The notes under the pieces: generated by a model | Seen by the model: only the letters and a program-made list of their open reading frames with translations | The model's database searches: none | What the model was told of the DNA's origin: nothing | Assembly: GCA_963781775.1 (NCBI GenBank) | Contig: CAWAHE010000016.1 | Coordinates: 124,001-188,000, forward strand | Direction of reading: 5' to 3' | Length of the DNA: 64,000 bases | DNA from: CAVSRC01 sp963781775 | Lineage (GTDB): Bacteria; Pseudomonadota; Alphaproteobacteria; Rhizobiales; Kaistiaceae | Made by a program: the position numbers and the translations under genes | Part shown: piece after piece, positions 8,294 to 15,336 of the stretch | Layout of the letters: every line of letters starts with the position of its first letter | How positions within the stretch are numbered: the stretch's first letter is position 1

Positions 8294-8393
8294 TTCGTCG
8301 CCTAGACGAACAGGGTTACGTCCTCCCTCCCCGCAACCCCTTGTAGTCGCAAGCCCGCCGCCGCCGGTTGCCCCCCGGCGGCGGCACTTTTTT
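8294..8393 (+). ncRNA. Candidate trans-acting small RNA with anti-SD tract and intrinsic terminator
   Basis: The 345-base gap 8108-8452 has no gene on either strand, and both flanking genes run on the minus strand. The plus strand nevertheless carries three RNA-like elements in series. The first is a 6-bp hairpin TTCGTC-GCCTA-GACGAA (8294-8310). The second is a C-rich TCCTCCCTCCCC tract (8321-8332) able to pair with Shine-Dalgarno sequences. The third is a strong terminator. This order resembles alphaproteobacterial sRNAs that use CCUCC loops to block ribosome binding. The 5' end is unknown and may lie upstream. I do not recognise a named family. Confidence 0.4.
8357..8393 (+). terminator. 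Strong Rho-independent terminator with no upstream gene on its strand
   Basis: A perfect 11-bp stem GCCGCCGCCGG/CCGGCGGCGGC (8357-8367 and 8375-8385, 7-nt loop) is followed by AC and six T (8388-8393). The T-tract is only on the plus strand, where no protein gene precedes it. This is the main argument for the small RNA proposed here. Confidence 0.75.
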
Positions 8394-8452
8394 GGGCTGG
8401 CGGTCAGAGCGAAAGCGCACCCGCGATTGCGGCGATACGCGGGCTTGCCGGA

Positions 8453-9487
8453 CTACGCCGCCTTGCGCTTCGGCTGGATCAGCTTGCGGTTGATCAGCAC
8501 TTCCGCGATCTGCACCGCGTTCAGCGCGGCGCCCTTGCGCAGGTTGTCGGAGACCACCCACAGCATCAGTCCGCTGTCGACCGTCGGGTCCTCGCGGATG
8601 CGGCTGATATAGGTGGCGTCTTCGCCGGCCGCCTCGTGCGGCGTGATGTAGCCACCCGCCTCGCGCTTGTCGATGACCAGGCAGCCCGGTGCTTCGCGCA
8701 GGATCTCGCGCGCCTCGTCGGCGCTGATCTCGTTCTCGAACTCGACCGCCACCGCCTCGGAATGGCCGATGAACACCGGCACGCGCACGCAAGTGACGGC
8801 AACCTTGATCTTCGGATCGAGGATCTTCTTGGTCTCGACCACCATCTTCCATTCTTCGGTGGTGCTGCCGTCGTCCATGAAGTCGCCGATATGCGGGATC
8901 ACGTTGAAGGCGATGCGCTTGGGAAACTTGTTTGCATCGACCGGATCGGAGACGAAGACCGCGCGCGTCTGCGTGAACAGTTCGTCCATCGCTTCCTTGC
9001 CGGCGCCGGAAACCGACTGATAGGTGGCGACCACGACCCGCTTGATCTTCGCGCGGTCGTGCAGCGGCTTCAGTGCGACGACGAGCTGCGCCGTCGAGCA
9101 GTTCGGATTGGCGATGATGTTCTTCTTGGCAAAGCCGGTGATCGCATCGGCATTCACCTCTGGCACGATCAGCGGCACGTCAGGATCGGTGCGCCAGGCC
9201 GAGGAATTGTCGATGACGACGCAGCCCTGCGCGGCGATCTTCGGCGACATTTCCTTCGAGACGGTCCCGCCCGCCGACATCAGGCAGATGTCGGTGTCGG
9301 AGAAGTCGTAGCCGTCGAGCACCTTCACCTTGAGCGTCGAGTCGCCGTAGGAGACCTCGCTGCCCTGGCTGCGCCGCGAGGCGAGCGCCACGACCTCATC
9401 GGCGGGAAAGCCGCGCTCCCTGAGCACGTCGAGCATCTCGCGCCCGACATTGCCGGTGGCGCCGGCGACCGCAACCTTGTAGCCCAT
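8453..9487 (-). CDS. asd: Aspartate-semialdehyde dehydrogenase
   Basis: A 344-aa enzyme that reduces aspartyl phosphate to aspartate semialdehyde for lysine, threonine, methionine and diaminopimelate synthesis. The N-terminal VAVAGATGNVGREML is the NADP-binding loop, NPNCSTAQL carries the catalytic Cys, and TYQSVSGAGKEAMDEL follows as in other Asd proteins. A His-containing stretch VFIGHSEAV supplies the second catalytic residue. Full length for the family; ATG start. It is divergent from the secreted Cys protein at 9744. Confidence 0.95.
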   Translation of the reverse strand: MGYKVAVAGATGNVGREMLDVLRERGFPADEVVALASRRSQGSEVSYGDSTLKVKVLDGYDFSDTDICLMSAGGTVSKEMSPKIAAQGCVVIDNSSAWRTDPDVPLIVPEVNADAITGFAKKNIIANPNCSTAQLVVALKPLHDRAKIKRVVVATYQSVSGAGKEAMDELFTQTRAVFVSDPVDANKFPKRIAFNVIPHIGDFMDDGSTTEEWKMVVETKKILDPKIKVAVTCVRVPVFIGHSEAVAVEFENEISADEAREILREAPGCLVIDKREAGGYITPHEAAGEDATYISRIREDPTVDSGLMLWVVSDNLRKGAALNAVQIAEVLINRKLIQPKRKAA

Positions 9488-9743
9488 GTTTCGAACTCCT
9501 TACCTCTCCGCTTGCACCGTTACGCCAACGGGCGTCCCGGCTGTCGCCCCCGCTTCTGGCCGCGGGAGAGATCGACAGCCACAGCGAGGGTCAGGCGGTT
9601 TTGGTGGTTTTGCCGGTCGTTTTGGGCGTAGATATCCGCTCGACGGCCGAGAGAGCCGAACGCAGCGAGGAAGCGACAACGGACAGGCGCGTGATCATTC
9701 TGATCGCCCAGCGAAAATCGCGCTCCTTCTACGCGAACGGCCC

Positions 9744-10175
9744 ATGAAGTCAACAAACAGGCGCCTTGCGCTGCCCGTCGTCGCGCTCCTCTTCGTCTGG
9801 GCGTGGCCGGCTTTGGCCGGCCAGACGATGACCGAGGCCGAGATCACCGCCACCTTCACCGGCATGACGCTCGACGGCACCTATCTCGACGGGACCTATT
9901 TCACCGAGACCTATCACGACGACGGCACCATCCGGTATTGGGACGCCGTCGGCGCCGACAGCGGCGAATGGGAGGTGAAGGACGGCCAGTTCTGCACCTT
10001 CTACGACAGCCAGCAGGGCGCCTGCTTCACCGTCGAGCGCGACGGCGCCAACTGCTTCACCTTCTACGAGCGCGACACCAAGACCGGCGAGATCGACCAC
10101 GACGCGTGGACGTCGCGCGGCTGGAACCGGGCCCACGACGCCACCTGCCCCACCGCCCCCGAGGTCGGGCTCTGA
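9744..10175 (+). CDS. Secreted 143-aa protein with four cysteines, family not recognised
   Basis: An N-terminal signal peptide (about residues 1-25, LPVVALLFVWAWPALA, cleavage before GQT) is followed by a small domain with internal similarity (LDGTYLDGTYFTETYHDDGT). Four Cys sit at 84, 94, 104 and 135, probably as two disulfides in the periplasm. The context WEVKDGQFC, then CFTV and CFTFYERD, looks like a small beta-sandwich. I do not recognise the family and assign no function. The gene is monocistronic. Confidence 0.7.
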   Translation: MKSTNRRLALPVVALLFVWAWPALAGQTMTEAEITATFTGMTLDGTYLDGTYFTETYHDDGTIRYWDAVGADSGEWEVKDGQFCTFYDSQQGACFTVERDGANCFTFYERDTKTGEIDHDAWTSRGWNRAHDATCPTAPEVGL

Positions 10176-10267
10176 AGCCCATCGATCGGGGCAACGGCCG
10201 GGCCTGCCGGGTATTCCCCCCGGCTCCGCCGTTGCGCGGTCCGGCCCCGCCAGCGGCGGAGCCCGCA

Positions 10268-10296
10268 TTGACGGCATCGATCGCTTGCCTTAAATG
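10268..10296 (+). promoter_or_regulatory. Sigma-70-type promoter of the Mn/Fe transporter gene
   Basis: TTGACG (10268-10273), a 17-base spacer and TAAATG (10291-10296) place transcription start near 10303, about 26 bases before the ATG at 10329. The metal-regulator box overlaps the -10 element and start site. Confidence 0.55.
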
Positions 10297-10315
10297 AGAA
10301 TGAGTTGCATTTGCA
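10292..10315 (+). promoter_or_regulatory. Fur/Mur-family operator overlapping the mntH -10 region
   Basis: The 24 bases 10292-10315 begin AAATGAGAATGAG and end TTGCATTTGCA. They have the TGAGAATGA and TGCAaaTGCA-like half-sites found in Fur-family (Fur or Mn-responsive Mur) operators. Position directly on the promoter of an NRAMP Mn/Fe importer supports metal-dependent repression. Which Fur paralog binds cannot be told. Confidence 0.6.
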
Positions 10316-10328
10316 CGTTGGGCCAGTG

Positions 10329-11687
10329 ATGCGAGATTTGCCTGCGCCTTCTGCCGGAGGCGCACCCGAAAGTGGTTGGCGCTTCGTCAGCGACGGGCCG
10401 AGCCTGCCGGAAGCCAATTCGACCGTTACCGTGCCCAAGGGCGGCTTCTGGTTGCGCCGCCTGTTCGCCTTTGCCGGCCCCGGCTACATGGTCTCGGTCG
10501 GCTACATGGACCCGGGCAACTGGGCGACCGATCTCGCGGGCGGGTCGAAGTTCGGCTACACGCTGCTGATCGTCATCATGCTGTCGAACCTGATGGCGAT
10601 CCTGCTGCAGGCGCTGGCCGCGCGCCTCGGCATCGCCACCGGCCGCGATCTCGCCCAGGCCTGCCGCGACACCTACTCCCGGCCCGTCAACCTCGCGCTC
10701 TATGTCGTCTGCGAACTGGCGATCATCGCCTGCGACCTCGCCGAGGTGATCGGCACCGCGATCGCGCTGCAACTGCTGTTCGGCATACCGCTGATCGCCG
10801 GCTCGCTGATCACCGCCCTCGACGCGTTTCTGATCCTGCTTCTGATGAATCGCGGCTTCCGCTTCCTCGAAGCGTTCATCGTCGCGCTGCTCGTCGTCAT
10901 CGCCGCCTGCTTCGCGATCCAGATCGTCGCCGCCGCGCCTCCGGTCGCTGCGCTCATCGGCGGCCTCTACCCGTCGCCGGAGATCGTCACCAACCCGGCG
11001 ATGCTCTACATCGCCATGGGCATCATCGGCGCCACCGTAATGCCTCATAATCTCTACCTGCACTCCTCCATCGTGCAGACGCGCGCCTTCGAGCGCAACG
11101 AAACCGGCCGCCGCAGCGCCATCAAGTGGGCGACGCTCGACAGCACCATCGCGCTGATGCTGGCGCTGTTCGTCAATGGCGCGATCCTCGTTGTCGCCGC
11201 CGCGACGTTCCACACCAGCGGACATTCCGATGTCGAGGAGATCGGCCAGGCGTTCCTTCTGCTGTCGCCGCTGCTCGGGCTCGGCATCGCCTCGACGCTC
11301 TTCGCCATCGCCCTGCTCGCCTCCGGCCTCAATTCGACCGTGACGGCGACTCTCGCCGGCCAGATCGTTATGGAAGGTTTCCTCAGGCTGCGCCTGCCGC
11401 ACTGGGCGCGGCGGCTCCTCACCCGCGGCCTCGCCATCGTGCCCGTCGTCGCGGTGACGGCCTTCTATGGCGAGAGCGGCACCGCGAAGCTTCTGGTGCT
11501 GAGCCAGGTCATCCTGTCGCTGCAGCTTCCTTTCGCGGTCATCCCGCTCGTGCGCTTCGTGACCGACCGCAGGAAGATGGGCACCTTCGTGATATCGCCC
11601 GCCGTCGGCGCCATCTCATGGGCCGTCGCCGCGATCATCGTCGTGCTCAACGTCAAGCTGGTCGTCGATTTCCTGATCGGCGGCTAG
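10329..11687 (+). CDS. mntH: NRAMP family divalent metal (Mn2+/Fe2+) transporter
   Basis: A 452-aa proton-coupled importer with about eleven hydrophobic helices. The metal-binding DPGN of helix 1 is at residues 61-64 (GYMDPGNWATDL). The helix-6 MPHNLYLHSS motif (Met and His of the transport site) is near residue 240. ATG 10329 is used rather than TTG 10305, because the latter lies inside the operator and almost at the predicted transcription start. The promoter with an overlapping Fur-family box indicates repression when metal is plentiful. Confidence 0.92.
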   Translation: MRDLPAPSAGGAPESGWRFVSDGPSLPEANSTVTVPKGGFWLRRLFAFAGPGYMVSVGYMDPGNWATDLAGGSKFGYTLLIVIMLSNLMAILLQALAARLGIATGRDLAQACRDTYSRPVNLALYVVCELAIIACDLAEVIGTAIALQLLFGIPLIAGSLITALDAFLILLLMNRGFRFLEAFIVALLVVIAACFAIQIVAAAPPVAALIGGLYPSPEIVTNPAMLYIAMGIIGATVMPHNLYLHSSIVQTRAFERNETGRRSAIKWATLDSTIALMLALFVNGAILVVAAATFHTSGHSDVEEIGQAFLLLSPLLGLGIASTLFAIALLASGLNSTVTATLAGQIVMEGFLRLRLPHWARRLLTRGLAIVPVVAVTAFYGESGTAKLLVLSQVILSLQLPFAVIPLVRFVTDRRKMGTFVISPAVGAISWAVAAIIVVLNVKLVVDFLIGG

Positions 11688-11697
11688 GCCCGGAGAA

Positions 11698-12219
11698 TCA
11701 CGTCGTCTTCACCCGGATCGCTTCCTCGTAGTCGGCGACGGCATCCGGCGCGACGTCGCGCAGCCCATCAAGCGGCGTGACGCCCGGCTTCATCTCCATC
11801 GCCAGCGGGCGCGGATGGTCGGGATGGTCGACGCGGATCACCGGCATGCGCTGGTTGCGCTTGGCCATCACGATGTGGAAGCGCCAGTTGGTGAAGCGCT
11901 CGCGCGGGCCGGCGATCTTCAGCGTGCCCCACGGACGCCACAGCGTCGCGGTGAGCGTATCGCCGTCGCGGTCGAGCGTGGCAACGCTGTCGCCGAAATC
12001 CTTCATCAGCTGGAAGCCACCATAGAACGACGCGGCGATGAACAGCACGCCGAAGATCAGGCTGTTGTTGGTGTCGGGTCCGGTCAGCGCCCCATACGTT
12101 TCCCAGAGGCCGTAGAGAAAGGCCAGCACCAGCACGCCGGTCGACAGGCGCATGCGCAGCAGGAAGCCGCGCTGCTCGTAGATGCGTTGCGTGCCGGCGC
12201 CAGTGCCGGTGTCGGTCAC
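11698..12219 (-). CDS. Hypothetical membrane protein (173 aa) co-transcribed with leuB
   Basis: The GTG start overlaps the leuB stop codon by 4 nt (GTGA), so the gene is translationally coupled to leuB. Two hydrophobic segments (about residues 31-48 VLVLAFLYGLWETYGAL and 55-72) are followed by a soluble domain with WRPWGTLKIAGPRERFTNWRFHIV. I do not recognise the family. The gene converges with mntH, leaving only 10 bases between the stops. Function is not inferred from leuB, since leucine pathway genes rarely need a membrane partner. Confidence 0.65.
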   Translation of the reverse strand: MTDTGTGAGTQRIYEQRGFLLRMRLSTGVLVLAFLYGLWETYGALTGPDTNNSLIFGVLFIAASFYGGFQLMKDFGDSVATLDRDGDTLTATLWRPWGTLKIAGPRERFTNWRFHIVMAKRNQRMPVIRVDHPDHPRPLAMEMKPGVTPLDGLRDVAPDAVADYEEAIRVKTT

Positions 12220-13325
12220 GCCGCTTTCTCGAGCGCCGCGACGATCGCCTTGCCCATCGCCTCGGTGCCGACCTTCTCGGTTCCCTCCGACCAGATGTCC
12301 GCGGTTCTCAGGCCCTGGTCGAGCGCGGCCGAAATCGCCTTTTCCAGCCTGTCGGCGGCCTCGTTCAGTCCGAACGAATAGCGCAGCGCCATCGCGAAGC
12401 TCGCCAGCATGGCGATCGGGTTGGCGATGCCCTTGCCGGCGATGTCGGGCGCGGAGCCGTGCACCGGCTCGTAGAGCGCCTTGCGCTTTCCCGTCTTGGC
12501 GTCGGGGGCGCCGAGCGAAGCCGAAGGCAGCATGCCGAGCGATCCGGTCAACATCGCCGCCACGTCGGACAGCATGTCGCCGAAAAGATTGTCGGTGACG
12601 ATGACGTCGAACTGCTTCGGCGCGCGCACCAGCTGCATGCCGCCGGCATCGGCCAGCATGTGCTCCAGCGTCACGTCGGAATAGCCGGCCTTGTGCACGG
12701 CATCGACCACGTCGTGCCAGAGCACGCCCGACTTCATGACGTTGCGCTTCTCCATCGAGGTGACCTTGTTGCGCCGCGTGCGCGCCAGCTCGAAGGCGGC
12801 GCGCGCAATGCGCTCGATCTCGTAGGTGTCGTAGACCTGCGTGTCGATGGCGCGTTTCTGGCCGTTGCCGATGTCGGTGATCGTCTTGGGCTCGCCGAAA
12901 TAGACGCCGCCGGTGAGCTCGCGCAGGATCAGGATGTCGAGCCCCTCGACCAGCTCGCGCTTCAGCGAGGATGCGTCGGCAAGCGCCGGATAGACGATCG
13001 CCGGCCGCAGGTTGGCGAAAAGCTGAAGGTCCTTGCGCAGCCGCAGCAGCCCGCCTTCCGGCCGCACGTCGAAGGGCACGCCGTCCCATTTCGGGCCGCC
13101 GACGGCGCCGAAGAGCACCGCGTCCGCGGCGAGCGCCTTGGCCATGGTCGCTTCGGAGATCGGCTTGCCATGCGCGTCATGGGCCGAGCCGCCGACGAGG
13201 TCCTCCTCGAATTCGAAGGTGTCGCCACCCTGGGCGTTGAACCAGGCGATGGCGCGTTTGACCTCGGCCATCACTTCCGGGCCGATGCCGTCGCCGGGCA
13301 GCAGGAGAAGGTGGTGGGTGGTCAT
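12216..13325 (-). CDS. leuB: 3-isopropylmalate dehydrogenase
   Basis: A 369-aa decarboxylating dehydrogenase that oxidises 3-isopropylmalate in leucine biosynthesis. LLLLPGDGIGPEVMAE at the N-terminus, LRKDLQLFANLRPA (substrate-binding Arg region), LTGGVYFGEPK, TDNLFGDMLSDVAAMLTGSLG-type sequence and HGSAPDIAGKGIANP are all typical and intact. Length is usual for the family. It overlaps the downstream membrane-protein gene by 4 nt. Confidence 0.95.
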   Translation of the reverse strand: MTTHHLLLLPGDGIGPEVMAEVKRAIAWFNAQGGDTFEFEEDLVGGSAHDAHGKPISEATMAKALAADAVLFGAVGGPKWDGVPFDVRPEGGLLRLRKDLQLFANLRPAIVYPALADASSLKRELVEGLDILILRELTGGVYFGEPKTITDIGNGQKRAIDTQVYDTYEIERIARAAFELARTRRNKVTSMEKRNVMKSGVLWHDVVDAVHKAGYSDVTLEHMLADAGGMQLVRAPKQFDVIVTDNLFGDMLSDVAAMLTGSLGMLPSASLGAPDAKTGKRKALYEPVHGSAPDIAGKGIANPIAMLASFAMALRYSFGLNEAADRLEKAISAALDQGLRTADIWSEGTEKVGTEAMGKAIVAALEKAA

Positions 13326-13436
13326 GCGGTCTCCGCGGGAAGGAAAACAGGAACTGGCCCTGCTGGTTAGCCGCGAGTGGAACTTCCCGCAAGTCCGCCC
13401 GGACCGGATCGGTCGTGCCGGCCGGGGATCGCCCGT

Positions 13437-15296
13437 TCAGCCGGGGATCGCGAGCCCGCGGCTCTCCGCCGACAGGCGCCAGCCGGCGACATCGCCGAGC
13501 ATCACGCCGGCCGCGGCGCGCACCCGCGCCCGCAACTGCGGCAGGCTGGCGCCTTTGGCCTTGAGGCGCGCGACCAGCACGGCCAGCCCGTGATGCGTCC
13601 GCTCCGACCGGCGGCTGATGCCGGCGAAATCGCCGATGATGCGGATGCCGTAGGTGGCGGTGGCGAGCGCCGGCAGGCTGGCGCTTAGCGCCGCGACGGC
13701 CAGCGCGAATTCGAGGCTCACCTCGTGCTCGCCCGACAGGCGGACGACCGCAAAAGCGGCCAGATAGGTCAGCGCCACCAGGATCGTCAGGGCGAGGCAC
13801 GCGCCGCCGGCCCGCTCCAGCCGGTGTTCCAGCGTGTGCATCCGCGCCGCGGCCACGTGATGGTAGGTGCATTGGTCGTCGAGCAGGGCGATCGCCGCGG
13901 CTTCCGCCGCCGCGACGCCGGCCTGATCGAGACGTGCATGACGGAGCCCCTGCGCTCGCGTCATCGCCCGCGCATACCAGCCGGTCCATGTCGGCTCGAT
14001 ACCGTTGGCGGCGTCGGGCCTGAGGCCAACCATCCACAGAAGCGTCGCGACGCGCAGCCGCTCGGCGAGCTCGCGCCCCTCGAACCAGCGCCGGTGCCAT
14101 TGCCGCCTGAGGCCCATGAGCGTGTTGACGACCACCACGATGATCAGCGCCAGCTCCACGCAGACCAGCCACAGTTTCCATTCGTGCTGAATGATCGACA
14201 CGGCCGCGGCCGCGACCGCCAGCGCGCCGAAGACGAAATTCAGGATGAACGCGCCGCGGAAGATCTGCGCCAGTTGCGCCCCGACGAAATCGGCCCAGCC
14301 ATAGGCATCGGCGAGCAGCATCGGCCGCGCACCGGTCGTTCGGTCCTGTGCATCGCCGTCCTGCGGTGCAATGACTGCGAGTTCGGCGGCCAACAGAGCC
14401 GGTTTCCGGGGCCTGAGGTCCGTTCCCGACAGCCGCCGCACGCCGAAAACCGCCAATAACATCGGAAATCCAACGGCGAGATTGGTGGCCGGCGCTGCCT
14501 CGTCGAAATAGCGGCTCAGCCCCTCCCCCTCGTCCTCGTGATGCAGACGCCGCCCGGGACCGGCCGCGCTGCCGGACGGCGGGCGCAGCAACGCATCGAC
14601 CAGTCGGGGCAGGCCCTTTGCCAGCGGTTCGGCCGGCAGATCGGCAAACCGCTCGCCCGGCGCAGCCTCGTCGTCGAGACCCGTCCAGTGCAATCGCGGT
14701 CGTTCGGCCCCGTTCGCGTCGACGAAAATGATCGGCAGGCCCATGCGCGCCGCCACGTCGATCGTCTCCGTCGTGCCGCCATGTCCGCGCGACGGTCCGC
14801 CATCCCACACCGCGATGATGATGTCGCACTGGTTGAGGACCGTGAGGGCCGCCATCTCGTACGCCGCCACCGCAGCCTCGCGCGTGCCCGGCAGTTCGAG
14901 CACCGCCCGCGCCCTGCCAAGCAGCGCGCGGAACTCGGCGCGCGAGTCATCGTCGGCGAAGTCTTCAGCGAACGTTTCGGCGGCGAACGGCAGCACTGCT
15001 TCGATGGCGAGACCGATCGCCCCGTCCACGCCCTGGTCGATCCGCGCCGCGACGGCGCGCGCGGCGAACCTGTCGGCGCCCTCGGCCAGCGACCCGACCA
15101 GCGAGAGAGTTGCACCGTCCGAGAAGACGCCGGGATACTTGGCGCGCGCCACCGCCATCTCGGCGGCGATCGCGGCGATCGCGGCATCGATGTCGGCAGC
15201 GACCTGGCCGCGCGCGCTTTCCGGCAGACGGTTCGGCCGATGCCCGACGATCCCGGCGGCAAGCGCCAGTGGTGGCCTCGGCGGATGGTCGTTCAA
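13437..15296 (-). CDS. SLOG-like nucleotide-sensor domain fused to a SLATT-type transmembrane effector (putative)
   Basis: A 619-aa protein in two parts. Residues 10-200 read as a Rossmann-type SLOG/LOG-like domain: GIVGHRP (15-21), a glycine-rich loop SLVGSLAEGADR (65-76), CDIIIAVWDGG (157-167) and GHGGTTETIDVA (171-182) before a hydrophobic strand. The C-terminal part has four membrane helices as two pairs (about 349-369, 374-395, 499-519, 529-550). The segment FEGRELAERLRVATLLW after the first pair is typical of SLATT domains. SLOG and SLATT domains are linked to nucleotide-triggered membrane effectors in predicted conflict systems. The start is TTG 15296 with GGAG upstream. A longer GTG start at 15401 would add 35 Arg-rich residues that overlap hemY and look non-coding. 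No nucleotide cyclase is nearby, and no function is proven. Confidence 0.6.
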   Translation of the reverse strand: MNDHPPRPPLALAAGIVGHRPNRLPESARGQVAADIDAAIAAIAAEMAVARAKYPGVFSDGATLSLVGSLAEGADRFAARAVAARIDQGVDGAIGLAIEAVLPFAAETFAEDFADDDSRAEFRALLGRARAVLELPGTREAAVAAYEMAALTVLNQCDIIIAVWDGGPSRGHGGTTETIDVAARMGLPIIFVDANGAERPRLHWTGLDDEAAPGERFADLPAEPLAKGLPRLVDALLRPPSGSAAGPGRRLHHEDEGEGLSRYFDEAAPATNLAVGFPMLLAVFGVRRLSGTDLRPRKPALLAAELAVIAPQDGDAQDRTTGARPMLLADAYGWADFVGAQLAQIFRGAFILNFVFGALAVAAAAVSIIQHEWKLWLVCVELALIIVVVVNTLMGLRRQWHRRWFEGRELAERLRVATLLWMVGLRPDAANGIEPTWTGWYARAMTRAQGLRHARLDQAGVAAAEAAAIALLDDQCTYHHVAAARMHTLEHRLERAGGACLALTILVALTYLAAFAVVRLSGEHEVSLEFALAVAALSASLPALATATYGIRIIGDFAGISRRSERTHHGLAVLVARLKAKGASLPQLRARVRAAAGVMLGDVAGWRLSAESRGLAIPG

Positions 15297-15336
15297 GAGG
15301 ATCGGTCTCCGTTGCCTCGGCGGCCTTCGCTCAGGA

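Noticed and set aside
13177..14829. A 550-codon minus-strand frame through leuB and the SLOG-SLATT-like gene.
   Set aside because: Arg/Gly-rich shadow frame; both real genes read well in other frames.
13437..15296. Calling the SLOG-SLATT-like gene part of a CBASS or other defence island.
   Set aside because: No cyclase, nuclease, HORMA/TRIP13, toxin or mobile gene nearby; the neighbours are leuB and heme genes.
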